From contig NZ_JAMXMC010000008.1 in NCBI RefSeq assembly GCF_024055665.1, positions 186,001 to 250,000 of the forward strand: a stretch of 64,000 nt of DNA, given 5' to 3'. How positions within the stretch are numbered: position 1 is the first letter of the stretch; each line of letters begins with the position of its first letter. The position numbers were made by a program, and so were the translations under genes. The DNA is from Ideonella oryzae. Lineage in GTDB: Bacteria > Pseudomonadota > Gammaproteobacteria > Burkholderiales > Burkholderiaceae_C. Shown here in pieces: positions 17,891 to 26,114 of the stretch. A model generated the notes under the pieces. That model did not search any database, was not told the DNA's origin, and was given only the letters and a program-made list of their open reading frames with translations.

Positions 17891-18685
17891 ATGACCGACC
17901 TGTCCGTGTTGCCGGGCGCCGCCCGTGCCAGTGCCATCGAGCTCTACGCTCGCAAGACCACCGGTTATGAATTCCGTGTGGAAGCCGCCGTCCAATGGCT
18001 GCGTCGGGCAGCCGAGCAGCATGCCGGCCACGTCGTCCTGGCCAACAGCCTGGGCGCCGAGGACATGGTGCTCACCGACCTGATCGCCCGCCACCAGATC
18101 CCCATCACCATCGGCACGCTGGACACCGGTGCCTTGCACTCGGAAACCCTGGCACTCATCCCGAAGATCGAGCAACGCTACGGGCTGAAGGTGGAGGTCT
18201 ACCGTCCCCGCGAGGAAGCCGTGGTGCAGTTCGTGCGTAAGAACGGCGAGAAGGCCATGTACCAGAGCCTGGACTTGCGCAAGGGCTGCTGCCAGGTGCG
18301 CAAGCTCGAGCCCCTGGGCCGCATGCTGGAAGGCCGCAGCGCCTGGGTCACCGGCCTGCGCCACGAGCAGTCGAGGAACCGCTCGGACATGCCGGCCCAC
18401 GAGATCGAGCCCAATGGCCGCGCCAAGTTCAATCCGCTGGTGGACTGGACCTGGGCCGATGTCTGGCACTACATCGCCAGCCACGACGTGCCCTACAACG
18501 ACCTGCACGACCAGTTCATGCCCAGCATCGGCTGCGCGCCCTGCACCCGCGCCATCGCCGTGGGCGAGGAGTTTCGCGCCGGCCGCTGGTGGTGGGAAGA
18601 CGAGAAGGCCAAGGAATGCGGCCTGCACGTCAGCACGGCCCACCCGACGGACGCTCCGAAGAAAGAAGCGCCGGCGCACGCCTGA
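17891..18685 (+). CDS. cysH: Adenylyl-sulfate (APS) reductase, thioredoxin-dependent
   Basis: Reduces adenosine 5'-phosphosulfate to sulfite with thioredoxin. It is 264 aa. The presence of both Cys133-Cys134 (KGCCQVRK) and Cys215-Cys218 (GCAPC) shows the [4Fe-4S] cluster of the bacterial APS reductase class, not the cluster-free PAPS class. The catalytic Cys243 is in KECGLHV. It starts at ATG 17891; an in-frame ATG 19 codons upstream would overlap the DUF934 coding region. cysD and cysN, which normally follow in this order in related genomes, are absent from the window. Confidence 0.93.
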   Translation: MTDLSVLPGAARASAIELYARKTTGYEFRVEAAVQWLRRAAEQHAGHVVLANSLGAEDMVLTDLIARHQIPITIGTLDTGALHSETLALIPKIEQRYGLKVEVYRPREEAVVQFVRKNGEKAMYQSLDLRKGCCQVRKLEPLGRMLEGRSAWVTGLRHEQSRNRSDMPAHEIEPNGRAKFNPLVDWTWADVWHYIASHDVPYNDLHDQFMPSIGCAPCTRAIAVGEEFRAGRWWWEDEKAKECGLHVSTAHPTDAPKKEAPAHA

Positions 18686-18691
18686 GCTGCC

Positions 18692-19429
18692 ATGCCGTCG
18701 GGCCATGTCGTCTTCATCGGTGCCGGACCGGGCGCCGCGGATCTCATCACGCTGCGCGGGCTGGCCGCCCTGCAACAGGCCGAGGTGGTGCTGGCCGACG
18801 CCCTGACCGACCCGGCGCTGCGTGAGCACGCGCCGCAGGCCGAGTGGATCGATGTCGGCAAGCGCGGCTTCGCCCACGCCACCGGCCAGGCCCGCATCAA
18901 CACACTGCTGGTGGAGCAGGCTCTGGCAGGACGCCGGGTGGCCCGACTCAAGGGCGGCGACCCCAGCATCTTCGGCCGGCTGGAGGAGGAACTCCAGGCC
19001 CTGGCCGAGGCCGGTATCGCCTGCGAGGTGATCCCTGGCGTGACGGCCGCTGTGGCCGCGGCAGCCCAAAGCCAGCGGCCGCTCACCCGCCGCGGGCAGG
19101 GGCGCACCGTGGCCCTGACCACAGCCATGACGCTGCAGCACGCTCTGCAGGCCGGGCACCATGCCGACACCGAGGTGTTCTACATGGCGGGGCAGCAACT
19201 GGTCGCCCTGGCCGACAGCCTGCAAGCCTGCGGCTGGCCCTTGGCCACGGCGGTCAGCGTCGTCTCTCGCGCCGGTTGCGCCGATGCGCAGGTGTCGGCC
19301 CACACGGTGGGTTCACTGGCCCAGGCGGCGGCCCTGCATGCGGGGCGACCGGCGGTCGTCACCGTGGGGGTGGGCGCCACACCGGCCACGGCCGCACCAG
19401 GGCCGGCCGAGGTGGTCCGGGATGATTGA
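18692..19429 (+). CDS. cobA: Uroporphyrinogen-III C-methyltransferase
   Basis: Methylates uroporphyrinogen III twice with SAM to give precorrin-2, the precursor of the siroheme needed by the sulfite reductase of this operon. It is 245 aa, corresponding to the CysGA/CobA half only; no dehydrogenase/chelatase domain is fused. The glycine-rich start VFIGAGPGAADLITLRG and the KGGDPSIFGR and IPGVTAA motifs are diagnostic. It lies 6 bases after cysH, consistent with an operon. The siroheme synthase second half must be encoded elsewhere. Confidence 0.93.
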   Translation: MPSGHVVFIGAGPGAADLITLRGLAALQQAEVVLADALTDPALREHAPQAEWIDVGKRGFAHATGQARINTLLVEQALAGRRVARLKGGDPSIFGRLEEELQALAEAGIACEVIPGVTAAVAAAAQSQRPLTRRGQGRTVALTTAMTLQHALQAGHHADTEVFYMAGQQLVALADSLQACGWPLATAVSVVSRAGCADAQVSAHTVGSLAQAAALHAGRPAVVTVGVGATPATAAPGPAEVVRDD

Positions 19430-19562
19430 CGGCCATCAATTCAGCCCGGCCGACAAGACTTAGAATTCATCGGTTGGTCAGAACGTGCCGCCCGACGGCG
19501 TGTTCAGGCCCGCGTTCCTTTCGGGGGGCGCTCTTTCACTTCCATCCTTCACAGTTCGCCCC

Positions 19563-19886
19563 ATGACCCACGTCGTCACCGAAGCCTGCGTCCGTTGCAA
19601 GTACACCGACTGCGTCGATGTCTGCCCCGTGGATTGCTTCCGCGAAGGCCCCAACTTCCTGGCCATCGACCCGGACGAGTGCATCGACTGCGCCGTCTGC
19701 ATCCCCGAGTGCCCGGTGAACGCCATCCTGCCTGAGGAAGACGTGCCCGCCGACCAGCAGGCCTACATTCCGCTGAACGCCGAACTGGCCAAGGCTTGGC
19801 CCAGCATCACCAAGCGCAAGGCCCCGCTGCCCGACGCCGAGGAGTGGAAGGACCGCAAGAACAAGATCGGCGAGATCATCCGCTGA
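19563..19886 (+). CDS. fdxA: Ferredoxin FdxA, 7Fe [3Fe-4S][4Fe-4S] type
   Basis: A 107-aa low-potential electron carrier. The N-terminal half has [14 protein letters not shown], in which the second cluster position is spaced as in 7Fe ferredoxins. The second motif is [12 protein letters not shown]. The C-terminal extension after residue 60 (ending KNKIGEIIR) is typical of the Azotobacter FdI-like class. It starts at ATG 19563, 133 bases after cobA. The gap has a -10-like TAGAAT (19461-19466) and an imperfect hairpin near 19481-19505, so it may be transcribed alone. A role as donor to sulfite reductase is possible but not shown. Confidence 0.95.
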   Translation: MTHVVTEACVRCKYTDCVDVCPVDCFREGPNFLAIDPDECIDCAVCIPECPVNAILPEEDVPADQQAYIPLNAELAKAWPSITKRKAPLPDAEEWKDRKNKIGEIIR

Positions 19887-19924
19887 TCGCCAAGCGCTGG
19901 CGGCCCCGCGCCGTTGCCTCGCTG

Positions 19925-19951
19925 AAAAGCCCACCCTTGGTGGGCTTTTTT
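19925..19951 (+). terminator. Rho-independent terminator after fdxA
   Basis: An 11-bp perfect stem AAAAGCCCACC/GGTGGGCTTTT with a 3-base loop and trailing T residues, 39 bases after the fdxA stop. Confidence 0.92.
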
Positions 19952-20026
19952 GTTGCCACCTGTCCACGCCAAAGCCTGGGGTGCGTGCCGGGCGCGATAA
20001 TCCGTGTCGGCCGTGTGAAGACCCGG

Positions 20027-20119
20027 CCACTTCGCTAGGGGTGTTGGCCCGCCGCAAGGCAGGTCGACTGAGAGAGTCCCTTTGAACCTGATTGAGGTAA
20101 TCCTCGCGCAGGGAAGCCG
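20027..20119 (+). promoter_or_regulatory. TPP (thiamine pyrophosphate) riboswitch
   Basis: The conserved THI-box elements occur in order: AGGGGTG (20037-20043), CTGAGA (20068-20073), CCCTTTGAACCTGAT (20078-20092), GGTAATCCTCGCGCAGGGAAG (20097 to 20116). CTTC (20030-20033) can pair with GAAG (20113-20116) as part of P1. The element lies about 80 bases before the TonB-receptor start and is separated from fdxA by a terminator. The intervening sequence has a GTGTC/GACAC hairpin (20145-20163) that could be part of the expression platform. TPP normally switches such genes off. Confidence 0.93.
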
Positions 20120-20196
20120 TGTTCAGCGTGCCACCGTTCGTGTGGTGTCGCCTCTCCTGACACTTGCCTCTCTGCCATCGACATGGATGTTCCACG

Positions 20197-22368
20197 ATGG
20201 CTGCTTGCCGTACCCGTTTTTCTTCCCTTCCTTCACGCACCCCGCTGTGCCTGGCCCTGGGCCTGGGCCTGATCGGCACGGCCGCCACAGCACAGACCGT
20301 TGCGGTGGCCGACACCGCCGCGCCCAGCGTCATCACCATCACCGGCCAACGGGCCGCGCTGCCCAGCACCGGCGTGGCTGGCTTCGGCGATGTGCCAGCC
20401 GCGCGTGCGCCCTTCCAGACGCAGGGCTATGACAGCGCGGCGTTGAGCGACGCGGGCATCACCGCCCTGAACGAACTGACCCGGCTGGACCCGGGGCTGG
20501 GCGACGCCTACAACTCCACCGGCTACTGGGCCTCGTTCAGCATGCGCGGCTATGCGCTGGACAACCGCTTCAACTACCGGCGTGACGGCCTGCCGGTCAA
20601 TGCCGAGACCGCCATTTCGCTGGACAACAAGGAGCGCGTGGAACTGTTGCGCGGCACCAGCGGCATCCAGGCCGGCACCAGCGCCCCTGGCGGTGTGGTG
20701 GACTTCGTGGTCAAGCGTCCGCGGGGTGACCAGAAGAGCTTCTTCCTGGGTTACACCCAGAGCGGCAGCCTGAAGGCAGCGGCCGACATCGACCAGACCC
20801 TGGGCAACGAAGGCCAGGCCGGCCTGCGCATCAATGCCTCGGTCGAAAAGCTCGACCCCCAGCTGCGCGTTGCCCAGGGCCACCGGCAGCTGCTGGCAGC
20901 CGCCGGCACCCTGCGGGTGTCCCCAAACACACTGCTGGAGGTGGAGGTCGAGTACAGCCACCAGTCCCAGCCCAGCCAGCCGGGCTTCAGCCTGCTGGGT
21001 GGCACGCTGCCCACGGCGGGCAGCATCAACCCGCGCATCAACCTCAACAACCAGTCATGGACCCAGCCGGTGGTCTTCGACGACACCACCGCCAGCCTGC
21101 GCTGGACCCAGCAGCTCGATCGCGACTGGCGGCTGCAGACCCAGGCACAGGTGCAGCGCCTGACCAACAACGACCGTGCGGCCTTTCCCCTGGGCTGCTC
21201 CAGCGAGGACAACTACCAGAGCTACTGCAGCGACGGCAGCTTGGACCTTTACGACTACCGCAGCGAACACGAGCACCGCACGAGCCGTGCGGTGCAGACC
21301 GAGTTGCAGGGCCGCACCCAGTGGCTGGGTCTGGCACAGGACCTGACGGCCGGCCTGCTGTGGAACGACTACCGCGGCCGCTTCGGCCCGCAAGCCTACA
21401 ACTGGGCCGGTGTCGGGCAGATCGATGGCAGCGTGCAGGTGCCCGCCGCGCCGGACGCCGGCTACACCAACACCAACCGTACCGAGCGCAGCCTCGAATG
21501 GACGCTGCGCGACGTGGTGACACTGGCCGAGCCCACCCGCCTGTGGCTGGGCCTGCGCCACACCACGCTGCACCGCGACAGCGTCAACACCGATGGCACC
21601 GAGCCCACCCGCAGCGCCCAGGCCTTCACCACGCCCTGGCTGGCCCTGAGTCAGCAGTTCACGCCGGCGCTGATGGGCTATGCCAGCTGGGGTCAGGGCG
21701 CAGAAAGTTCGGTGGTCCCGAACCTGCCGATCTACAGCAACCGCGGCCAGGGCAGCACCCACAAGAGCCGCCAGACCGAGCTGGGGCTGAAATACGCGGA
21801 TGACACCTGGGCCGCCAGCCTCACCGGTTTCGACATCCACCGCCCGGCCACGCGAGACACCGGCAACTGCGATTCCGACGGCGGCTGCACGGAAGTGTCC
21901 GACGGCAACGACCACCACCGCGGCCTGGAGGCCAGTCTCTCAGGCCACTGGGCCAGCTGGACGCTGGACACGGGCGCCATGTGGCTGCGGGCCCGCCGCG
22001 AGGGCTCGGGTGACGCCAGCCTGAATGGCCTGGCGCCCACCAACGTGCCGCGCCAGACCCTGCGCGCCGCGCTGGACTACGCCCTGCCCGACTGGCCGGG
22101 CCTGAGCCTGCAGGCCACGGTGCTGCACGAAGGCCAGCGCGAGGTGCTGCCCGACAACAGCCTGAGCCTGCCCGCCTGGACCAGCTGGGGTCTGGCTGCC
22201 CGCTACCAGTGGCAGCAAGGGCGCGGGACACGCTACACGCTGCGCGCCGGGGTGGACAACCTCTTTGACGTGCGGGCCTGGAAGGAGAGCCCCTACCAGT
22301 ACGACCATGTGTATCTCTACCCGCTCGATCCGCGGACTGTGCGCATTTCTTTGCAAGCGAGCTTGTAA
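20197..22368 (+). CDS. TonB-dependent outer-membrane receptor under thiamine riboswitch control
   Basis: A 723-aa TonB-dependent receptor. The signal peptide is about residues 1-33 (LCLALGLGLIGTAATAQ). A TonB-box-like VITITGQR follows at about 44-51, then the plug domain (SFSMRGYALDNRFNYRRDGLP, LLRGTSGIQAGTSAPGGVVDFVVKRP) and a 22-strand barrel predicted from the C-terminus. The last residues end in an aromatic-poor SLQASL. It looks like the siderophore-receptor subfamily, but the TPP riboswitch argues that the substrate is thiamine or a precursor. The ATG at 20197 is the first in-frame ATG (an upstream in-frame TTG is also possible). No inner-membrane transporter is linked. Confidence 0.9.
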   Translation: MAACRTRFSSLPSRTPLCLALGLGLIGTAATAQTVAVADTAAPSVITITGQRAALPSTGVAGFGDVPAARAPFQTQGYDSAALSDAGITALNELTRLDPGLGDAYNSTGYWASFSMRGYALDNRFNYRRDGLPVNAETAISLDNKERVELLRGTSGIQAGTSAPGGVVDFVVKRPRGDQKSFFLGYTQSGSLKAAADIDQTLGNEGQAGLRINASVEKLDPQLRVAQGHRQLLAAAGTLRVSPNTLLEVEVEYSHQSQPSQPGFSLLGGTLPTAGSINPRINLNNQSWTQPVVFDDTTASLRWTQQLDRDWRLQTQAQVQRLTNNDRAAFPLGCSSEDNYQSYCSDGSLDLYDYRSEHEHRTSRAVQTELQGRTQWLGLAQDLTAGLLWNDYRGRFGPQAYNWAGVGQIDGSVQVPAAPDAGYTNTNRTERSLEWTLRDVVTLAEPTRLWLGLRHTTLHRDSVNTDGTEPTRSAQAFTTPWLALSQQFTPALMGYASWGQGAESSVVPNLPIYSNRGQGSTHKSRQTELGLKYADDTWAASLTGFDIHRPATRDTGNCDSDGGCTEVSDGNDHHRGLEASLSGHWASWTLDTGAMWLRARREGSGDASLNGLAPTNVPRQTLRAALDYALPDWPGLSLQATVLHEGQREVLPDNSLSLPAWTSWGLAARYQWQQGRGTRYTLRAGVDNLFDVRAWKESPYQYDHVYLYPLDPRTVRISLQASL

Positions 22369-22392
22369 AGGTCGCAAAACTCTGCCTATAAT
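22363..22392 (+). promoter_or_regulatory. tRNA-Asn promoter
   Basis: A -35 TTGTAA (22363-22368), an 18-base spacer and a consensus -10 TATAAT (22387-22392) lie 14 bases before the first tRNA-Asn. The -35 overlaps the TAA stop of the receptor gene. Confidence 0.75.
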
Positions 22393-22405
22393 TTGAGGCT
22401 TCACT

Positions 22406-22481
22406 TCCCCGATAGCTCAGTTGGTAGAGCGCCGGACTGTTAATCCGTAGGTCCCTGGTTCGAGCCCAGGTCGGGGAGCCA
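22406..22481 (+). tRNA. tRNA-Asn (GTT), copy 1
   Basis: A 76-nt cloverleaf with an encoded CCA. The acceptor stem is TCCCCGA/TCGGGGA and the anticodon loop CTGTTAA carries GTT at 22439-22441. The discriminator is G. It is preceded by its own promoter. Confidence 0.98.
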
Positions 22482-22565
22482 AATTCAAGAATGCCGCGAT
22501 CAAGCGTCGCAGGCATCACCAAGACGCCAAGGTGCCACCGCATGCCTTGGCCGACATAAAACCAT

Positions 22566-22641
22566 TCCCCGATAGCTCAGTTGGTAGAGCGCCGGACTGT
22601 TAATCCGTAGGTCCCTGGTTCGAGCCCAGGTCGGGGAGCCA
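22566..22641 (+). tRNA. tRNA-Asn (GTT), copy 2
   Basis: Identical to copy 1 over all 76 nt including CCA, 84 bases downstream. The flanks TTCCCC before and AAATTCAAG after are also shared, consistent with tandem duplication of a short unit. Both are probably cut from one precursor that ends at the terminator at 22647. Confidence 0.98.
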
Positions 22642-22646
22642 AATTC

Positions 22647-22684
22647 AAGGCCCTGCACGTGCAAGCGTGTGGGGCCTTCTTCAT
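22647..22684 (+). terminator. Terminator after the tRNA-Asn pair
   Basis: Stem AAGGCCC (22647-22653) / GGGCCTT (22672-22678) with extra pairing CACG/CGTG inside, followed by CTTCATT. Confidence 0.7.
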
Positions 22685-22725
22685 TGTTCCGTCCCGGTCC
22701 ACCCCTTTTTTGCGTGAGCCTTCGC

Positions 22726-23070
22726 ATGAGCACCCTGCCCGCCTGCCCCAAGTGCCAATCGGCCTACACCTATGAAGACGGCGCGATGCTGGTCTGCCCC
22801 GAATGCGGCCACGAGTGGTCGGCTGCAGGCGCGGAGCCGGTGGCGACCGACGAGGTGCGCGTCGTGCGCGATGCCGTCGGCAACGTGCTGCAGGATGGCG
22901 ACACGGTGACGGTCATCAAGGACCTCAAGATCAAGGGCTCCTCCTCGGTGGTCAAGGTCGGCACCAAGGTGAAGAACATCCGCCTGGCCGACGGCGACCA
23001 TGACATCGACTGCAAGATCGATGGCGTTGGCGCGATGGGGCTGAAGTCCGAGTTCGTGAAGAAGGTCTGA
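22726..23070 (+). CDS. YjdM/PhnA-like zinc-ribbon protein
   Basis: A 114-aa protein of the PhnA/YjdM family. An N-terminal zinc ribbon is formed by CPKC and CPEC (about residues 6-28), followed by the conserved SH3-like PhnA domain ([26 protein letters not shown]). The name phnA was given from an old link to phosphonate use, but a catalytic role is not established. The ATG at 22726 starts directly at the zinc ribbon. It is encoded 19 bases before the LRR-kinase and may share its transcript. Confidence 0.9.
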   Translation: MSTLPACPKCQSAYTYEDGAMLVCPECGHEWSAAGAEPVATDEVRVVRDAVGNVLQDGDTVTVIKDLKIKGSSSVVKVGTKVKNIRLADGDHDIDCKIDGVGAMGLKSEFVKKV

Positions 23071-23089
23071 GCGGGCCTCTCGATTCCCG

Positions 23090-24403
23090 ATGGCCATGCC
23101 GGACACCCTGGAGGCCCTGCGCGCAGGCCAGCTGCACGGCGTGCAGCGCCTGGACCTGACGCAACTGGGGCTGCGCGAACTGCCGCGCGAAGTCTTTGCG
23201 CTGGCCGACACGCTGGAGATCCTGGACCTGGGCGGCAATGCGCTGGAGGATCTGCCGGCAGACCTGCCGCGCCTGCACAGGCTGCGCATCCTGTTCTGTA
23301 CGGGCAACCGCTTCGAGCGCATACCCGAGGTGCTGGGCCGCTGCCCGGCGCTGGAGATGGTGGCCTTCAAGAGCAACCAGATTCGAGAGGTTCCCGCCGC
23401 GGCCCTGCCACCCCGGCTGCGCTGGTTGATCCTTACCGACAACCGCATCGACACCCTGCCCGAGACCCTGGGCGACTGCCCACGGCTGGAGAAGCTGGCC
23501 CTGGCCGGCAACCGCCTCCGCACCCTGCCTGCCCGCCTGGCCCACTGCGAGCAACTGGCCCTGCTGCGCATCGCTGCCAACCGCTTCGAGGTGCTGCCCG
23601 AGGTCCTGCTGACCCTGCCCAGGCTGGCCTGGCTGGCCTTTGGCGGCAACCCGCTGACCCTGGATCACGAGGCCGCTGGTCTGCGGCAGACCGCCCTGCC
23701 CCAGGTGCACTGGGGCCAGTTGCAGATCGGGGCCCTGCTGGGCCAGGGCGCCTCGGGACAGATCCACCGCGTGCACGACGCCACCGGTCGGCCGCGGGCC
23801 CTGAAGATCTTCAAGGGTGCGCTGACGAGCGACGGACTGCCCGGCAGCGAACTGGCCGCCGCGCTGCAGGCGGGCCGGCATCCGCGGCTGATCGGCGTCG
23901 AGGCCCGCCTGAGCGAGCACCCCGAAGGCGCCGACGGCCTGCTGATGCCGCTGATCGACCCGGCCTGCCGCGTCCTGGCCGCCCCGCCCAGCCTGGACAG
24001 CTGCAGCCGCGATGTCTACGCCCCCTCGCTGCGCCTGAGTGCGGCCACCCTCCTGCGCATGGCCGCCGGGCTGGCCGATGCACTGGCGCACCTGCACGCG
24101 CGCGGCGTGGCCCACGGGGATCTTTACGCCCACAACATCCTGCACGATGGCGAGGGCCAGGCCTGGCTGGGAGACTTCGGGGCGGCGTCGCTGCTGCAGG
24201 CCCTGCCGAAGGCCCAGGCCCAGGCGGTGCAGCGGCTGGATGTGCTGGCCTTCGGCCATCTGCTGGACGAGGGGCTGGCCCGCTGTGAGGCCCCTCCGCC
24301 TCCCGCGCTGACCCGCCTGTGCGTTGCCTGCCAGCACCGCGACCCCACCCAGCGCCCGCTGGCCGGAGACCTGGCGGCCGCCCTGCGTCCTTTCCTGGAC
24401 TGA
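23090..24403 (+). CDS. Leucine-rich-repeat protein kinase
   Basis: A 437-aa two-domain protein. About eight leucine-rich repeats span residues 15-205 (repeat core of the form LxxLxLxxNxLxxLP). A Ser/Thr/Tyr-type protein kinase domain follows: G-loop LLGQGASGQ near 218, ATP-binding Lys ~238 in ALKIF, catalytic loop HGDLYAHN with Asp344 and Asn349, and DFG at Asp362. HRD is replaced by HGD. There is no transmembrane segment or signal peptide, so it is cytoplasmic. The kinase lacks a long C-lobe activation segment and is short. LRRs usually bind proteins, so a signalling or scaffold role is inferred; the partner is unknown. The neighbouring zinc-ribbon gene is 19 bases upstream. Confidence 0.88.
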   Translation: MAMPDTLEALRAGQLHGVQRLDLTQLGLRELPREVFALADTLEILDLGGNALEDLPADLPRLHRLRILFCTGNRFERIPEVLGRCPALEMVAFKSNQIREVPAAALPPRLRWLILTDNRIDTLPETLGDCPRLEKLALAGNRLRTLPARLAHCEQLALLRIAANRFEVLPEVLLTLPRLAWLAFGGNPLTLDHEAAGLRQTALPQVHWGQLQIGALLGQGASGQIHRVHDATGRPRALKIFKGALTSDGLPGSELAAALQAGRHPRLIGVEARLSEHPEGADGLLMPLIDPACRVLAAPPSLDSCSRDVYAPSLRLSAATLLRMAAGLADALAHLHARGVAHGDLYAHNILHDGEGQAWLGDFGAASLLQALPKAQAQAVQRLDVLAFGHLLDEGLARCEAPPPPALTRLCVACQHRDPTQRPLAGDLAAALRPFLD

Positions 24404-24410
24404 GCGGGGC

Positions 24411-26114
24411 TCAGTCCGTCGCCGCGTCTTCCTCGCGGAATTCTGCGGCGGCGCGCTCGCCACAGGCGGCTCGCCCCAGCTCCCGCGCCCTCAACAGCCC
24501 CCGCTGCACCTTGCCGGAGATGGTGCGCGGCAGCGGCGCAAACTCCACCCGTCGCACCCGCTTGAAGGGTGCCAGCCGCTCCCGCCCGAAGGCCATCAGG
24601 GCCTGGGCCAGCGGCGCACCCGCCTCCCAGCCCGGGTTCAGGCTCACATAGGCCTTGGGGTAGGCCAGGCGGGTGTCGTCCGGGTACGGCACCACGGCCA
24701 CCTCGGCCACGGCAGGATGCTGCAGCAGCACGGCCTCCAGTTCGGGCGGGCTGATCCGGTAGTCGGAGGACTTGAACACGTCGTCCGCGCGGCTGAGGTA
24801 GTAGAAGCCGCCGTCGGCGTCCCGCCGCGCCAGGTCGCCAGTGCGGTAGTGCCCGGCGCGCATGGCCTGGCCATTGCGCTCCGGCTCGTGCGCATAGCCC
24901 AGCATCAGCGGCGGCAGCGGCGCATCCAGCGGCAGGCTGATCTCTCCTTCCTGGGCCGGCTGGTCGTTGCCGTCCAGCAGCTCCACCCGGTAACCCGGCA
25001 GTGACCAGCCCATGCAGCCCGGCTGGATCGGCCTGCCCGGCGGGTTGCCGATCTGGCAGGTGGTTTCGGTCTGGCCGTAGCCGTCCCGCAGGCACAAATC
25101 CCAGGCGTCCCGCACCGAGGCCATCAGCTCCGCGTGCAGGGGTTCACCGGCACTCATCACATCGGCCAGCGCTGTCGGCCGAGCACCCAATCCGGCCCGC
25201 AGCAACATGCGCCAGACCGTCGGCGGCGCGCACAACGAGCTGACCGGCCGGCTGCGCAGCACGTCCAGCACCGCCTCGGCGCTGAAACGGGGATGGTTCA
25301 GCACCAGCACGCCTGCGCCGGCATTCCAGGGTGCAAAGAAGGTGCTCCAGGCATGCTTGGCCCAGCCCGGGCTGGAGATGTTGAAATGCAGGTCACCGGG
25401 CCGCAAGCCCAGCCAGTACATGGTCGAGAGGTGCCCCACCGGGTAGCTCTCGTGGCTGTGGGCCACCAGCTTGGGCTGGCTGGTCGTGCCGGAGGTGAAG
25501 TACAGCAGCAGCGGGTCGCTGGCCCGCGTCAGCCCCAGCGGGACGAATTTGGTCGGTGCCGTGCTGGCCTCGTCGAACGCCCGCCAGCCCGGCGCCGCAT
25601 GCCCCACGACGATGCGGGTGTAGTCCCCGCCGATGGCGTCGAACTTGTCGCGCTGCCCGGCCGCGCAGATGACGTGGCGCACCTCGCCGCGGGTGAAGCG
25701 GTCGGCCAGGTCCTGCGGTGTCAGCTGGGCCGTGGCCGGCACGATGACCGCCCCCAGCTTCATGAGGGCCAGCATCGATTCCCACAGGGCCCGCTCGTTG
25801 CCCAGCATCAGCAGCACCCGGTCGCCGCGCTGAATGCCCTGCGCACGCAGCCACATGGCCACCTGGCCGGAACGCCGGGACAGCTCGGCAAAGCTCACCG
25901 TCTCGTCCCGTCCCTTGGCGTCGACGATCCACAGGGCCACTGCTGCGTTGTCGCGGGCCATGGGGTCGAAGTAGTCCAGCGCCCAGTTGAAGTGCTCCAG
26001 CCGCGGCCAGCGGAAGCCCGCGCAGGCCGTGGCCAGATCGGTGCGGTGATCCAGCAGCCAGCGGCGGGCGTCCAGAAAGCCCTGCAAACCTTCTGCCGGC
26101 ACGTCTGCGTTCAC
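24411..26114 (-). CDS. AMP-dependent acyl-CoA synthetase (first of two paralogues)
   Basis: A 567-aa ANL-superfamily ligase that activates a carboxylic acid with ATP and CoA. Adenylation motifs are visible: YFTSGTTSQPKLVAHS (P-loop), GYGQTETT, YRTGDL and the C-terminal catalytic Lys region RTISGKVQR. The start is GTG at 26114: GAGAGGA lies upstream, and the GTG overlaps the TGA of the regulator as GTGA, so translation is coupled. Sequence is close to the downstream paralogue at 27341-29047, which has almost the same length. Acyl chain preference cannot be deduced; aromatic or medium-chain acids are possible. Confidence 0.9.
   Translation of the reverse strand: MNADVPAEGLQGFLDARRWLLDHRTDLATACAGFRWPRLEHFNWALDYFDPMARDNAAVALWIVDAKGRDETVSFAELSRRSGQVAMWLRAQGIQRGDRVLLMLGNERALWESMLALMKLGAVIVPATAQLTPQDLADRFTRGEVRHVICAAGQRDKFDAIGGDYTRIVVGHAAPGWRAFDEASTAPTKFVPLGLTRASDPLLLYFTSGTTSQPKLVAHSHESYPVGHLSTMYWLGLRPGDLHFNISSPGWAKHAWSTFFAPWNAGAGVLVLNHPRFSAEAVLDVLRSRPVSSLCAPPTVWRMLLRAGLGARPTALADVMSAGEPLHAELMASVRDAWDLCLRDGYGQTETTCQIGNPPGRPIQPGCMGWSLPGYRVELLDGNDQPAQEGEISLPLDAPLPPLMLGYAHEPERNGQAMRAGHYRTGDLARRDADGGFYYLSRADDVFKSSDYRISPPELEAVLLQHPAVAEVAVVPYPDDTRLAYPKAYVSLNPGWEAGAPLAQALMAFGRERLAPFKRVRRVEFAPLPRTISGKVQRGLLRARELGRAACGERAAAEFREEDAATD

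Noticed and set aside
19426-19466. Single promoter TTGACG to TAGAAT before fdxA
   Set aside because: The spacing is 29 bases, too long for sigma-70; only the -10-like element is kept as a possibility.
22406-22641. Repeat of about 76 bases twice: CRISPR or mobile-element repeat
   Set aside because: Both copies fold as tRNA-Asn with CCA, and there are only two.
24411-24490. Pseudogene of the first acyl-CoA synthetase
   Set aside because: All catalytic motifs through the C-terminal Lys region are present and the frame is intact.
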